Below are positions 54,077-63,795 of a DNA stretch of 64,000 nucleotides, piece by piece (the stretch's first letter is position 1; each line of letters starts with the position of its first letter). The translations under genes were made by a program, and so were the position numbers. Under the pieces are notes generated by a model. The model ran no database searches. It was not told the DNA's origin and worked only from the letters and a program-made list of their open reading frames with translations. This DNA is from Pannonibacter carbonis (lineage in GTDB: Bacteria > Pseudomonadota > Alphaproteobacteria > Rhizobiales > Stappiaceae), in the NCBI RefSeq assembly GCF_003012935.1, contig NZ_PUDR01000004.1, forward strand, positions 248,001-312,000. Direction: 5' to 3'.

Positions 54077-55282
54077 ATGCTTTCGGACAAACGCATCCTG
54101 CTGATCATTGGCGGCGGCATAGCCGCCTACAAGTCGCTCGACCTGATCCGCCGCCTCAGGGAACGCGGTGCCGCTGTCCGGGTGATCATGACGGCCGGGG
54201 CGCAACAGTTCATCACGCCCCTGGCCGCCGGGGCGCTGAGCGCCGACAGGGTCTACACGGATCTCTTTGACCGCGAGGCAGAGCAGGATGTCGGTCATAT
54301 CCGCTTGGCGCGGGAAACCGATCTTGTGCTGGTGGCCCCGGCGACGGCGGATCTGATGGCCAAGATGGTCAATGGACTGGCTGGCGATCTTGCCACAGCT
54401 GTGCTGCTGGCGACGAAGAAGCCGGTTCTTGTCGCTCCGGCAATGAACCCGGCGATGTGGAGCCACCCGGCCACGAAGCGCAATGTGGCGCGGCTGATTG
54501 CGGATGGCATCGCCTTCATCGGCCCGGAAAGCGGCGAGATGGCGGAAAGCGGCGAGGCAGGCGTTGGCCGCATGAGCGAGCCGCTGGCCATCGCTGAGCG
54601 GGTCGCGGCGATGCTGGTGCCGGCGCCCGGTCCTCTTTCAGGGCGCCATATCGTTGTCACCTCGGGTCCGACACATGAGCCGATCGACCCGGTGCGCTAC
54701 ATCGCCAACCGGTCATCCGGCAAGCAGGGGCACGCCATCGCCGCCGCACTGGCCGCGCTCGGTGCCCGGGTGACGCTGGTCAGCGGTCCGGTGACGGTGC
54801 CCGATCCGAAGGGCGTCACCACGGTGCATGTGGAGACGGCGCGGCAGATGCTGGCGGCTGTCGAGGCGGCGCTGCCGGCGGATGCCGCCGTCATGGCCGC
54901 AGCCGTCGCCGACTGGCGGGTGGCGAGCGAGGGCACTGAAAAGATCAAGAAGGACGGCTCCGGCCGGCCGCCTGCGCTGGCCCTGACGGAAAATCCGGAC
55001 ATCCTGGCGACCGTCGGTCATCTGGGCGACCGGCGGCCGCAACTCGTCGTCGGCTTTGCGGCAGAAACCCAGAACCTCATTGCCAATGCGCAGGCCAAGC
55101 TGGCGCGCAAGGGCGCGGACTGGATCGTCGCCAATGACGTCAGCCCGGAAACCGGCGTGATGGGCGGCGACGCCAACACGGTGCGCATCGTCTCGGCCGC
55201 CGGCGTGGAAGACTGGCCGACGCTGGACAAGGGCGAGGTCGCGCGTCGCCTCGCCGCGCGGATTGCCGCCGCTTTGGCCTGA
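54077..55282 (+). CDS. coaBC: Bifunctional phosphopantothenoylcysteine decarboxylase/phosphopantothenate-cysteine ligase
   Basis: Catalyses two steps of coenzyme A synthesis; 401 residues. The N-terminal flavoprotein CoaC domain (about 1-185) has GGGIAAYKSLDLIRRLR, LAPATADLMAKMVNGLAGDL-type VAPATADLMAKM and APAMNPAMWSHPA with the active-site Asn. The CoaB domain has VTSGPTHEPIDPVRYIANRSSGKQG, AAVADWRV and the lysine-rich KIKKDGSG motif, ending with NDVS. It lies 12 nt after the PBP-activator gene on the same strand and converges on the DUF2256 gene with a 9-nt gap. Confidence 0.95.
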   Translation: MLSDKRILLIIGGGIAAYKSLDLIRRLRERGAAVRVIMTAGAQQFITPLAAGALSADRVYTDLFDREAEQDVGHIRLARETDLVLVAPATADLMAKMVNGLAGDLATAVLLATKKPVLVAPAMNPAMWSHPATKRNVARLIADGIAFIGPESGEMAESGEAGVGRMSEPLAIAERVAAMLVPAPGPLSGRHIVVTSGPTHEPIDPVRYIANRSSGKQGHAIAAALAALGARVTLVSGPVTVPDPKGVTTVHVETARQMLAAVEAALPADAAVMAAAVADWRVASEGTEKIKKDGSGRPPALALTENPDILATVGHLGDRRPQLVVGFAAETQNLIANAQAKLARKGADWIVANDVSPETGVMGGDANTVRIVSAAGVEDWPTLDKGEVARRLAARIAAALA

Positions 55283-55291
55283 GACGACGGC

Positions 55292-55465
55292 TTAAGCGCC
55301 GGGCGTAGCCCCCTTCCGCTCCTTGCTGCCACGCTCGTTGCGGCAGCGGTCGGAGCAGTAGCGAACCTCGTCCCACACCTTTTCCCATTTCTTGCGCCAG
55401 GTGAAGGGGCGGCCACAGGTGACGCAGGTTTTCTGCGGCAAATCGGATTTTTTGCGCATCTTCAT
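55292..55465 (-). CDS. DUF2256 small zinc-ribbon-like protein
   Basis: A 57-residue protein: [20 protein letters not shown], then [20 protein letters not shown] with CRNERG next. CVTCG and CSDRC form a likely four-Cys zinc site around a WRKKW core, the DUF2256 signature. The function is unknown, but the family is characteristically linked to cryptochrome/photolyase genes. Here its ATG (55465) overlaps the stop of the photolyase gene by 4 nt, so the two are co-translated. A short gene of this kind is easily missed in annotation. Confidence 0.85.
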   Translation of the reverse strand: MKMRKKSDLPQKTCVTCGRPFTWRKKWEKVWDEVRYCSDRCRNERGSKERKGATPGA

Positions 55466-57108
55466 GTGATCTGGCCTGCCTGAGCGGGGTCGGGATGGGG
55501 CTCCGGGTCGGATCCGGTGGAGGCAGGTTCGGCACCGGTTGCAAACAGGCTGAGCTGTCCATCGGGAGCCGACTTCGTCCGCCCCTTGCGTGCGGCCGGG
55601 GGCCCGTCGCTGCGCTGGCCGCGGTTGGCGATGCCTGCCTTGCGGCTGCCGTGGCGGTCCTGGATCCGGTCCGCCTCGCGGTGGAACTCACGCTCCTTGC
55701 GCAGGCCCCAGACCCGGTCGCGGGCCGCGCGGGCGGCCGCCAGTGGATCGACGATGGGCTCGGGATAGCGTCGACCCAGCAGCGACGCCGCGCCGCCCCA
55801 CGTCCAGGGCGCATGGAGAAAGCCATCCGGCACCTCGGACAGTTCCGGCACCCAGCGGCGGATGAAGACGCCCTGCGGATCCTGGTCTTGCCCCTGCTTG
55901 ACCGGGTTGTAGATGCGGATGGTGTTGATGCCGGTGGTTCCGGACTGCATCTGCACCTGTGGCCAGTGGATGCCCGGCTCGTAGTCGGTGAAGGCCCGCG
56001 CGAGATGCTCGCCCGGGGCCCGCCAGTCCAGCCAGAGATGATAGGCGGCCACGGCCATCAGCATGGCGCGCATACGGAAGTTCATCCAGCCGGTGGCATT
56101 GAGCGCGCGCATGGTCGCGTCGACGAAGGGCAGGCCGGTCTCGCCCGCGCACCAGGCCGCGAGCCGGGCGGCGTCGGGTTCGCGCGGGCGCAGGCCGTCG
56201 TGGGCGCGGTGGAGATTGCGGAACTCCAGCTCGGGCGCATCCTCCAGCTTCTGCATGAAGTGGCAATGCCAGTGCAGGCGGGACAGAAACGATCCGACCG
56301 CGCCCTGCCACTGGCGCGCGGCGCCGCTGTCGCCGCTCTCGACCAAGGTGCGCAGCCGGTCCTCGGCCCGCTGGGTGACCTCGCGCAGCGACAGGGTGCC
56401 GAAGGCCAGATGCGGCGACAGCCGCGAACAGGCATCGAAGCCGGTGACCGGGCTGGACATGGCGGCACGATAGGTGCGGCCGCGCTGGGTCAGGAAGCTG
56501 TCGAGACAGGCAAGACCGGCCCGGCGGCCGCCGCGCTGGCGGCCGGGGCAGAGGTCGGGGGCAAGGCCCAGGTCCTGCGCCGTCAGCAGGGGACCGGGCT
56601 CGATGCCGGGCAGCGGCGTCAGCGCCGGCTCCGGCAACAGCGGCTGGCGCATGTCGCGGTCCCAGCGCTGCGCCCAGCCGTTGCGGCTCTTCAGGCGGCG
56701 GATGACGCCGGTCTGGCGGGGCTCCTCCCAGGGAATGCCCGCCTCGCGGCAAAAGGCCTTCACGGCCAGATCGCGGGCATAGGTGAAGCCATTGCCGGTT
56801 TCCTCGTGCGACCAGAGGGTGGCGATGCCACGCCGGGCGTGCAGGGCGCGCAGAACCTCGACTGCGGCCCCCTTGCGGATGATCAGCGGCTGGCCAAGCC
56901 GGGCCAGATCCTGCCGCAGCTCGTGCAGGCACTCGGCAAGGAAGGCGTGATGCCGGCCGGAGGCATCCGGTTGCCGCCAGAGATCGGGCTCGATGATGTA
57001 GAGCGGCAGCACCGGACCGCGCCGCGCGGCCTCGACCAGCGGCTGGTGATCAAAGCTGCGCAGATCGCGCTTGAACCAGACGACCTGCAGGGGCGGAAAT
57101 TCGGACAT
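55462..57108 (-). CDS. Cryptochrome/DNA photolyase family protein
   Basis: FAD flavoprotein of 548 residues. The N-terminal antenna domain begins [22 protein letters not shown]. The FAD-binding helical domain contains [75 protein letters not shown] and [32 protein letters not shown], all classic photolyase motifs. The C-terminal ~90 residues are basic and disordered-looking. The ATG at 57108 opens MSEFPPLQ. It overlaps the DUF2256 gene. It probably repairs UV-induced pyrimidine dimers; a light-signalling role cannot be excluded. Confidence 0.9.
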   Translation of the reverse strand: MSEFPPLQVVWFKRDLRSFDHQPLVEAARRGPVLPLYIIEPDLWRQPDASGRHHAFLAECLHELRQDLARLGQPLIIRKGAAVEVLRALHARRGIATLWSHEETGNGFTYARDLAVKAFCREAGIPWEEPRQTGVIRRLKSRNGWAQRWDRDMRQPLLPEPALTPLPGIEPGPLLTAQDLGLAPDLCPGRQRGGRRAGLACLDSFLTQRGRTYRAAMSSPVTGFDACSRLSPHLAFGTLSLREVTQRAEDRLRTLVESGDSGAARQWQGAVGSFLSRLHWHCHFMQKLEDAPELEFRNLHRAHDGLRPREPDAARLAAWCAGETGLPFVDATMRALNATGWMNFRMRAMLMAVAAYHLWLDWRAPGEHLARAFTDYEPGIHWPQVQMQSGTTGINTIRIYNPVKQGQDQDPQGVFIRRWVPELSEVPDGFLHAPWTWGGAASLLGRRYPEPIVDPLAAARAARDRVWGLRKEREFHREADRIQDRHGSRKAGIANRGQRSDGPPAARKGRTKSAPDGQLSLFATGAEPASTGSDPEPHPDPAQAGQIT

Positions 57109-57216
57109 GGCACCGGCAACGGAACACAACGGAGGTAGCTCAGCCGCAAGGATGGGGGGGCGACCAACTATCGTGCCTCTACGCAGACCGGCCTGCAGAG
57201 GATTACCGGGAGTGCG

Positions 57217-57726
57217 TCAGAGCGACCCCGACTGGAAGCGGGCATCCGGATCTATCAGGTCATGCAGCCGCTGGGCTGCGTGCCGGGCAAAGCGCAGGGT
57301 CACCGCCTTGCGGGTGGCCGCCGGCAGCGGATGGCTTGGCGCCTCGCGCAGGATGTCGGCCGAAAAGCCGTCGGACAGGATCAGGCCAGCCTCCTCCGGG
57401 AAGATGTCCTGCGGCACGTCGGGATGGGTGGCGAAATAGAGCCGGTCGCAATGGGCGCGGTAGTCCGGCCATTTGCCGTCGGCGCGGAAGTCGGCAATGG
57501 AGGACTTCACCTCGACGATGACCAGCTCCTGCTTCTGGCCGAGCGCGATGAGGTCTGCCCGGCGGCCCGAGGCCAGCGTCAGTTCGGGCAGGCAGACATA
57601 GCCCTGCAGGCGCAGCAGCCGGGCGGTGCCGCGCCAGACCTTCAGCGCGGTCTCCGACTGGCGGCCATCCGTTAAGGGGTCGTCGAGGGCAATGCGATTG
57701 CCGGCGGGGCGATCAGTGAGGCTCAT
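57217..57726 (-). CDS. mmcB: MmcB family DNA repair protein
   Basis: A 169-residue protein with a restriction-endonuclease-like core: GRRADLIALGQKQELVIVEVKSS (D...E-x-K), IADFRADGKWPDYRAHCDRLYFAT and VPQDIFPEEAGLILSDGFSA. MmcB family members are described in Caulobacter as LexA-controlled damage-response proteins that confer mitomycin resistance. A GTTC-N7-GTTC LexA box lies 9 nt upstream of the start codon, in agreement. It sits between the photolyase and a hydrolase-like gene. Confidence 0.88.
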   Translation of the reverse strand: MSLTDRPAGNRIALDDPLTDGRQSETALKVWRGTARLLRLQGYVCLPELTLASGRRADLIALGQKQELVIVEVKSSIADFRADGKWPDYRAHCDRLYFATHPDVPQDIFPEEAGLILSDGFSADILREAPSHPLPAATRKAVTLRFARHAAQRLHDLIDPDARFQSGSL

Positions 57727-57735
57727 TCGCTATTT

Positions 57736-57750
57736 GTTCCCTTCCCGTTC
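57736..57750. promoter_or_regulatory. LexA (SOS) box of mmcB
   Basis: GTTC at 57736-57739 and GTTC at 57747-57750 are separated by exactly seven bases, the alphaproteobacterial LexA consensus. It is 9 nt from the mmcB start codon, so bound LexA would block initiation. Confidence 0.72.
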
Positions 57751-57843
57751 GCGAAAATCAAGCACTGTTCCCGGCAATTCTTATCAAGGTTGTTCGGATT
57801 TTTCCGGTTTCGGCAAGAGTTGCCCCCCGGACGCGTCTCGCCC

Positions 57844-58929
57844 TTAGCCGCGCCCTGTCTCGGCCGCCATCCACAACGCGTCGATGCGCTCGTCCGGCCC
57901 AAAGGTCTCGCGGCAATTGGCCAGCAGCGCAAGGGCTGCATCGATTTGTCCGAGCGCCAGCAGCCAGCTGGCGCGCGCAAGCGGCAGATCCTTACGCCAG
58001 CGTTTTGGCAACCCGTGCAAGGCCGGGTCTTGCGCGATGGCCGCTTCCGCCGCCTGCATCAGATCAACCGCCAGGGCGAGATCGCCGACGCGTGCAGCGG
58101 CTTCGGCCCGCAGCCGCAGCAGGCCGACATGGCCCGGTGCGAACGCTGCCAGCGCATCAAGCTGCTCCGGCGTCAACCGCTCACCGGCAGCAAAGGCCTC
58201 GCCAGCGGCAGCAAAGCCCTCATGAAAGGCGCGCGGCAAGGGCCGGATCAGGCCCCGCGCCGTCAGCTCTTCATCGGGATCACGGTCGAACGTACGGGTG
58301 ATTTTGCGGATCACGTTGAGCGTGTAGAGGTGGTCATGGCTGGCGTGGCAGGAGGCGAGATCGAACAGCCGGCCGCCCAGTCCCTGCGCCAGGACCCGCG
58401 CGACACCCGCACTGTCGACCGGATCGAGGTGTCCAAAGTAAAGATGGACAGGATGGGCAAGCTCCCGCCGCAGTCCGTCGAGCGCAGGGTCCAGCGCCAG
58501 CGCCTCGGCCGGGGTGCCGGGATGGGGCAGGCCATAGAGCGCGCTCTGGCTGCCAGGCCGGCCCAGCTCCAGCTCAGGCCCGAAGGCGTGGATCGCTCCG
58601 TCTCCCCGGCGCAGGCCGGTGACCAGCGCGGCGTATCCGCCCATCGAGGCGCCGTAGTGCAGGATGCGGGCGGGCCGGACCGAGGCAATGGCCGCCTCGA
58701 TGGCGGCATCGATGGCCACCTCCTGGCCCAGATACCAGCCGTTACGCGTGTCGTTGAGAAACAGGCAGGCGTGACGGGTGGCGGAGAACATCCGCTCCAG
58801 CCCGAACTTGCCGTCCGGCACCCGAACCTGCGAATAGACCACGACGAGCAGGCCGCTGCCGGCACCGGGGGCAAGCCGGTGCCGGAGATGAGCCGATGGG
58901 TCAGGGGCGGGTGTCTGCGGCAGCGTCAC
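57844..58929 (-). CDS. Alpha/beta-hydrolase-like protein with helical-repeat C-terminus, unknown function
   Basis: A 361-residue protein that I cannot assign to a named family. The N-terminal two thirds look like an alpha/beta hydrolase: LLVVVYSQV strand, nucleophile elbow [16 protein letters not shown] (about 105-120), FGHLDPVD with a candidate acid and [11 protein letters not shown] with a candidate His. The C-terminal third (about 250-350) is Ala/Leu-rich with TPR-like helical pairs ([40 protein letters not shown]). Its ATG overlaps the hslU stop by 4 nt. The GASMGG motif recalls the glycan-linked acyltransferase/hydrolase proteins found in polysaccharide loci. Confidence 0.65.
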   Translation of the reverse strand: MTLPQTPAPDPSAHLRHRLAPGAGSGLLVVVYSQVRVPDGKFGLERMFSATRHACLFLNDTRNGWYLGQEVAIDAAIEAAIASVRPARILHYGASMGGYAALVTGLRRGDGAIHAFGPELELGRPGSQSALYGLPHPGTPAEALALDPALDGLRRELAHPVHLYFGHLDPVDSAGVARVLAQGLGGRLFDLASCHASHDHLYTLNVIRKITRTFDRDPDEELTARGLIRPLPRAFHEGFAAAGEAFAAGERLTPEQLDALAAFAPGHVGLLRLRAEAAARVGDLALAVDLMQAAEAAIAQDPALHGLPKRWRKDLPLARASWLLALGQIDAALALLANCRETFGPDERIDALWMAAETGRG

Positions 58930-60230
58930 AGGATGAAGCGCGACAGATCGACGTTCTTGGCCAGTTCCCCGACGTTGGACCGCACGTGCTCAGCGTCGAT
59001 GGCCACCACCCGCCCGGCCTGATCGGGTGCGGAATAGGACACCTCGTCGAGGATCCGCTCCATCACGGTCTGCAGACGGCGGGCACCGATGTTCTCGACG
59101 CTGGCATTCAGCTCCACTGCAATGGCCGCGATCTCGTCGATGGCTGCCTCGGTAAAGCTCAGTTCCACCTCTTCGGTCTTCAGCAAGGCCACATACTGCT
59201 TGATCAGGCTGGCCTCCGGCTCGGTCAGGATCGCGCGGAAGTCCTCCCGCGTCAGCGGCTTCAGTTCCACGCGGATGGGCAAGCGTCCCTGCAATTCCGG
59301 CAGAAGGTCTGACGGTTTGGCCACATGAAACGCGCCCGAAGCAATGAACAAGATATGGTCCGTCTTGACCGGACCGTGCTTGGTCGAAACGACAGTTCCC
59401 TCGATCAGCGGCAGCAAGTCGCGCTGAACGCCCTCGCGCGAGACATCGCCGCCAACACGGCCATCGCGGGCGCATATCTTGTCGATCTCGTCAAGGAAGA
59501 CGATCCCGGCATTCTCGACCAGAGAAACCGCTTCCCGGATGACCTTTTCCTCGTCGAGCAGCTTGTCGGATTCTTCGGCAATCAGGATGTCGTGCGATTC
59601 CTTGACCGTCACGCGCCGGCTTTTGGTCTGGCCGCCAAAGGCTTTGCCGAGCAGTTCGGACATGTTGATGACGCCGATGTTCGCACCCGGCATGCCGGGA
59701 ACGTCAAAGCCCGGCATCTGCGGCGTCGCCCGAACCTGGATCTCGATTTCGCGGTTGTCGAGTTCACCGTCGCGCAGCTTCTTGCGGAAGCTGTCCCGGG
59801 TCGCGGGGCTGGCGCTGGCGCCGACCAGCGCGTCCAGCACGCGCTCCTCTGCCAGCACATGAGCCTTTGCCTTGACCTCCTGCCGGCGCACGTCGCGCAC
59901 CAGCGAGATCCCGGCCTCGACCAGATCGCGGATAATCTGTTCCACGTCACGGCCGACATAGCCGACTTCGGTGAATTTGGTTGCCTCGACCTTGACGAAG
60001 GGGGCGTTGGCGAGCCGTGCCAGACGGCGGGCGATCTCGGTCTTGCCGACGCCAGTGGGCCCGATCATGAGGATGTTCTTCGGCAGAACTTCCTCGCGCA
60101 TCGGGCTTTCCAGCTGCTGCCGGCGCCAGCGGTTGCGCAGGGCGATGGCGACGGCACGCTTGGCGTCCTTCTGGCCAACGATATAGCGGTCGAGCTCGGA
60201 GACGATCTCGCGGGGGGAAAAATTGGTCAT
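58926..60230 (-). CDS. hslU: ATP-dependent protease ATPase subunit HslU
   Basis: AAA+ unfoldase of the HslVU protease, 434 residues. [20 protein letters not shown] is the standard N-terminus. Walker [18 protein letters not shown], the pore loop [23 protein letters not shown], Walker [12 protein letters not shown] and sensor-region [13 protein letters not shown] are clear, with the I domain (about 105-230) between. The C-terminus ends DLSRFIL, the tail that inserts into HslV. It lies 34 nt after hslV and overlaps the downstream hydrolase-like gene. Confidence 0.96.
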   Translation of the reverse strand: MTNFSPREIVSELDRYIVGQKDAKRAVAIALRNRWRRQQLESPMREEVLPKNILMIGPTGVGKTEIARRLARLANAPFVKVEATKFTEVGYVGRDVEQIIRDLVEAGISLVRDVRRQEVKAKAHVLAEERVLDALVGASASPATRDSFRKKLRDGELDNREIEIQVRATPQMPGFDVPGMPGANIGVINMSELLGKAFGGQTKSRRVTVKESHDILIAEESDKLLDEEKVIREAVSLVENAGIVFLDEIDKICARDGRVGGDVSREGVQRDLLPLIEGTVVSTKHGPVKTDHILFIASGAFHVAKPSDLLPELQGRLPIRVELKPLTREDFRAILTEPEASLIKQYVALLKTEEVELSFTEAAIDEIAAIAVELNASVENIGARRLQTVMERILDEVSYSAPDQAGRVVAIDAEHVRSNVGELAKNVDLSRFIL

Positions 60231-60264
60231 CGTGTCGATGGTCCTCTCGGGGGCGCGCCGCGTG

Positions 60265-60825
60265 TCAGCGCGCGCTCTCCAGGCTTTCGATGGTGAGATT
60301 GCCGTTGGTGTAGACGCAGATGTCAGCGGCGATGGCCATCGCCTTGCGTGCGATCGCCTCGGCTTCCATGTCGGTGTCCACCAGCGCGCGGGCAGCGGCC
60401 AGCGCGAAATTGCCGCCGGACCCGATACCCATGACACCGCCCTCAGGCTCAAGCACGTCGCCAGTGCCGGTCAGGACCAGCGAGACATCCTTGTCGGCAA
60501 CCAGCATCATGGCTTCGAGCCGGCGCAGATAGCGGTCCGTCCGCCAGTCCTTGGCCAGCTCGACACAGGCGCGCATCAGCTGTCCGGGATACTGCTCAAG
60601 CTTGGCCTCAAGCCGCTCGAACAGGGTGAAGGCATCAGCCGTGGCGCCGGCAAAGCCGCCAATCACGCTGCCCTTGGCCAGTGGCCGCACCTTGCGCGCG
60701 GTATTCTTGATCACCGTCGGTCCGAGCGAGACCTGCCCGTCGCCAGCAATGACAACGCGGCCGCCCTTGCGGACCATCAGGATTGTGGTCCCGTGCCAGG
60801 TGCCCATTCCGTGTTCTGAACTCAT
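60265..60825 (-). CDS. hslV: ATP-dependent protease proteolytic subunit HslV
   Basis: Threonine peptidase of 186 residues. A 12-residue propeptide ([12 protein letters not shown]) precedes the nucleophile Thr in [23 protein letters not shown], as in other alphaproteobacteria. [26 protein letters not shown] and [17 protein letters not shown] complete the fold. The start at 60825 has ACGGGAC upstream; the frame continues open but without family sequence. It is first in the hslVU operon. No clear sigma-32 promoter was found in the upstream 180 nt. Confidence 0.95.
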   Translation of the reverse strand: MSSEHGMGTWHGTTILMVRKGGRVVIAGDGQVSLGPTVIKNTARKVRPLAKGSVIGGFAGATADAFTLFERLEAKLEQYPGQLMRACVELAKDWRTDRYLRRLEAMMLVADKDVSLVLTGTGDVLEPEGGVMGIGSGGNFALAAARALVDTDMEAEAIARKAMAIAADICVYTNGNLTIESLESAR

Positions 60826-61005
60826 GTCCCGTCCGTCTGTCGCATCCGTCTCCGGCGTCCATGCCGGAAGACGACGGCGGCCGCGAATGCAGATCATTTG
60901 GTCCAGACCTGTCGATCCGGGCCGGTCCACATTCAGGTCACCGCTTCGTTGGTTCTTATTTAGGCACGCAAGTGCCGGACGCCAAGCTGCGCTCTGGCGC
61001 ACCCG

Positions 61006-61587
61006 TCAGACCCGTGCCCCTGTTTCGGTGATCAGCCGCTTTACCAAGGCATTGAGCGAGGCCATGCTGCGCTCGTTGCGCAGGTCGCCCTTGTCGTCAA
61101 AGGCCTCGGCTGCATTGGGAACCATGATCATATCCGGGATCAGCAACGCGCCAAGCCCGATTTCAAGGATTGTCCGCGTACCGATCAACCCGCGAATGCC
61201 GCCGAGCGCGCCCGTCGAGGCGGAGCCAATCGCAAAGACGCGGTTCTTGAACGCAGCAGCCGGCGGTTCGCCCGGATCATTCAGGCGGCTGATCCAGTCG
61301 AGGGTGTTCTTGAGCAGCGGTGTAATGGCAGTGTTGTATTCCGGGCAGGCGATGAAGACACCCTGATGCTCCTGCATCAGCCGCTTCAATTTATGCGCGG
61401 CTTCCGGCACGCCCTTTTCCCGTTCATGGTCGCCGTCATAAAGCGGCATCGGATAGTCGGCGAGGGAAATGCGGGTCACGTCCGCATCGGCCATGACCAG
61501 TTGCTTGGCAACAAGGGCAGCCAGTTGCGTGTTGTAGGACCCGCCCCGGATGGAGCCGGAGAAAACCAGAATTCTGGGATGGCGCAT
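61006..61587 (-). CDS. NADPH-dependent FMN reductase family protein
   Basis: Flavodoxin-like oxidoreductase of 193 residues. ILVFSGSIRGGSYNTQLAALV binds the FMN phosphate, CPEYNTAITPLLKNTLDWISR is the conserved loop, and GSASTGALGGIRG contacts flavin. Relatives (ArsH-, ChrR- and azoreductase-like) reduce quinones, chromate or azo dyes; the physiological substrate here is not evident. It is a single gene between hslV and pmtA on the same strand. Confidence 0.9.
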   Translation of the reverse strand: MRHPRILVFSGSIRGGSYNTQLAALVAKQLVMADADVTRISLADYPMPLYDGDHEREKGVPEAAHKLKRLMQEHQGVFIACPEYNTAITPLLKNTLDWISRLNDPGEPPAAAFKNRVFAIGSASTGALGGIRGLIGTRTILEIGLGALLIPDMIMVPNAAEAFDDKGDLRNERSMASLNALVKRLITETGARV

Positions 61588-61719
61588 GAAATCTCCTCGG
61601 CACTGCGGCGCACTGCGTCGTTTCGCGGTGCACAGTGCGGGCAGAACGAAGAAAGTTCAATGACCGGACATGAACCCTCGGCTCTGACCTAGCGTCTGGG
61701 CGTCCAGGAATGGCGCGGA

Positions 61720-62337
61720 TCAATCCGGGCGTCGGTACACCCATACCCGTGCAGGCGGCAGATTTGCCCAGATCCAGTCGGTCCGCGCCAGATCAAAAAG
61801 TCCGGCTTCCGGCTTCACCGGAGGAACCAGCGCGTAGGAGAACTGGATGAAAGGGGCACCGGGCTCCAGCAGATCGAGAGCTTCGAGGATCAGCGCGCGT
61901 CGTTGCTCTTTCGGTTTGTTGAACAGAGGCAAACCGGAGACGATTGCGGAAAACCTTGCAGTCTCGCCCGCCGCCACTTGAGGGGCAAGGGTGCTGCGTA
62001 AGCTGTAGGCGTCACCCTGTAGGGTGATCATGCCTGGGTAGCGCTGTTGCAGCAGGTGGCAAAAATCCGGACTGTACTCGATGGCCGTGAGATCTCGTTG
62101 GGCGACGCCGCGGTCAAAGATCGCCTTGGTCACCACACCGGTGCCCGGTCCGAGCTCGAGATAACGACCGCCCGGGCGCACGGGAACAAAGGAAGCAATC
62201 CGCTGCGCCAGTTCCGGCCCCGACGGGCTCACGGCGCCCATGGTCAGCGGACTGTCGATCCAGCTGCGAAAAAACCTGAGCTCGTCGCGGATCTTGTCCA
62301 CGAGGCCCTTGTGTGTCAGCAGCTTGTGCGCGGCCAT
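61720..62337 (-). CDS. pmtA: Phospholipid N-methyltransferase (Sinorhizobium-type PmtA)
   Basis: SAM-dependent enzyme that converts phosphatidylethanolamine towards phosphatidylcholine; 205 residues from the chosen start. DELRFFRSWIDSPLTMGAVSPSG near the N-terminus and motif I YLELGPGTGVVTKAIF (about 70) are typical of rhizobial PmtA, with VSGLPLFNKP and PFIQFSYALVPP. Three in-frame ATGs exist at the start; the one at 62337 has AAGGGG nine nt upstream and was preferred over 62346 and 62367. It probably acts at the inner membrane surface. Confidence 0.87.
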   Translation of the reverse strand: MAAHKLLTHKGLVDKIRDELRFFRSWIDSPLTMGAVSPSGPELAQRIASFVPVRPGGRYLELGPGTGVVTKAIFDRGVAQRDLTAIEYSPDFCHLLQQRYPGMITLQGDAYSLRSTLAPQVAAGETARFSAIVSGLPLFNKPKEQRRALILEALDLLEPGAPFIQFSYALVPPVKPEAGLFDLARTDWIWANLPPARVWVYRRPD

Positions 62338-62428
62338 CGGATCCATCCCCTTAACGATAATCTCCATTTAGGAAACCATGACGGGCGATTTCAAGACCGA
62401 ACTTTGCTGACGTAAACGTCACAGCATG

Positions 62429-63559
62429 CTAACTGCCTATTTTATCGAGAAAATCCTTTACCCTGGCAAAGAAACCTGCGGACTCAGGATTGTTCTCGCC
62501 GGAGCTCTCCTTCTCGAACTCCGCCAGCAATTCCCGTTGGCGTTTCGTCAGGTTCGTCGGCGTTTCAACGGTGACCTGGATATACATATCGCCATGCTGG
62601 TTCGAGCGCATGACCGGCATGCCCTTGCCCTTCAGGCGGAACTGCTTGCCCGTCTGGGTGCTTTCGGGAACCTTGACCCGTGTCGTGCCGCCATCCACGG
62701 TCGGGACGTCGAACTGGCCGCCGAGCGAAGCCGTCGTCATCGAGATCGGAACGCGGCAGTAGAGATCCGCGCCATCGCGCTGGAAGAACTCATGCGGCTT
62801 GATCGACAGGAAGATGTAGAGATCGCCGCTGGGGCCGCCGCGCAGGCCCGCTTCGCCTTCGCCGGCCAGCCGGATCCGGGTGCCGTCCTCGATGCCGGCC
62901 GGAATGTTGACGGACAGGGTCCGCTCCTGCGTCACCCGCCCCACGCCGCCGCAGTTGGTGCAAGGGTCGGAAATGACCTGACCACGCCCCTGGCAGCTCG
63001 GGCAGGCCCGCTCGAGGGTGAAGAAACCCTGTGCCGCGCGCACGCGTCCGGAGCCGCCGCAGGTGCGGCAGGTGGTGGGGCTGGAGCCCGGCTTGGCGCC
63101 CGAGCCGCCGCACGGCTGACAGGTGATCGAGGTTGGCACTTCGATCTCGACCGTCTTGCCTGCAAAGGCCTCTTCCAGAGTGATTTCAAGATTGTAGCGC
63201 AGGTCAGCCCCGCGCTCGCGGCCGCCTGAGCGACGGCCGCCGCCGCTCATGCCAAAAAATTCCTCGAAGATGTCGGACATCGTCGAGGCAAAGTCATGCG
63301 AATGCGCACCGAACCCGCCGCCACCGCCGCCATTCTCGAAGGCAGCGTGACCGAAGCGGTCATAGGCTGCGCGCCGCTGCCCGTCTTTCAGGATGTCATA
63401 GGCTTCGTTGACTTCCTTGAAGAGTGCTTCGGCAGCATCGTCCCCTGGGTTGCGGTCGGGGTGATACTGCATGGCGAGCTTGCGATAGGCGCTCTTGAGC
63501 ACCTTTTCATCCGCGCCGCGCTCAACGCCAAGGATTTCATAATAATCGCGCTTTGCCAT
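62429..63559 (-). CDS. dnaJ: Chaperone protein DnaJ
   Basis: Type I Hsp40 co-chaperone, 376 residues. The J domain ([20 protein letters not shown]..., with HPD in [12 protein letters not shown]) is followed by a Gly/Phe-rich segment ([17 protein letters not shown]). The zinc domain has four repeats: [32 protein letters not shown]. The C-terminal substrate-binding domain follows. It stimulates DnaK ATPase. It lies downstream of dnaK on the same strand but behind a terminator, so it depends on readthrough or its own promoter in 63560-63747, which I could not define. Confidence 0.96.
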   Translation of the reverse strand: MAKRDYYEILGVERGADEKVLKSAYRKLAMQYHPDRNPGDDAAEALFKEVNEAYDILKDGQRRAAYDRFGHAAFENGGGGGGFGAHSHDFASTMSDIFEEFFGMSGGGRRSGGRERGADLRYNLEITLEEAFAGKTVEIEVPTSITCQPCGGSGAKPGSSPTTCRTCGGSGRVRAAQGFFTLERACPSCQGRGQVISDPCTNCGGVGRVTQERTLSVNIPAGIEDGTRIRLAGEGEAGLRGGPSGDLYIFLSIKPHEFFQRDGADLYCRVPISMTTASLGGQFDVPTVDGGTTRVKVPESTQTGKQFRLKGKGMPVMRSNQHGDMYIQVTVETPTNLTKRQRELLAEFEKESSGENNPESAGFFARVKDFLDKIGS

Positions 63560-63747
63560 AGTCGAGGTACTCGCTGGATTCTGGAGCGCTTTCCAATCGA
63601 ACCGATAGGCCGGTCGATGAGAAATCGCTCCCAGATCAATGCGTTGAGCTACTTCCGGAGAACTTTACTGCCCGCATGTCCCGTCTTGCGCCGATTACGC
63701 ACAACGGAGGCTTTTCGCTCTTGTCCCTTAATCGGGCCACTTGCAAG

Positions 63748-63788
63748 CAAAAAGCGAGCCGGCGCTGCCTGTATGGGCAGCGCCGGCT
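63748..63788 (-). terminator. Rho-independent terminator of dnaK
   Basis: A perfect 13-bp stem AGCCGGCGCTGCC / GGCAGCGCCGGCT with a 6-nt loop, followed on the minus strand by CGCTTTTTGC, starting a few bases after the dnaK stop. Confidence 0.85.
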
Positions 63789-63795
63789 GCGCCTG

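Noticed and set aside
60826-61000. A sigma-32 promoter for hslVU
   Set aside because: A CTTG is present but no matching -10 at the correct spacing, so I do not claim it.
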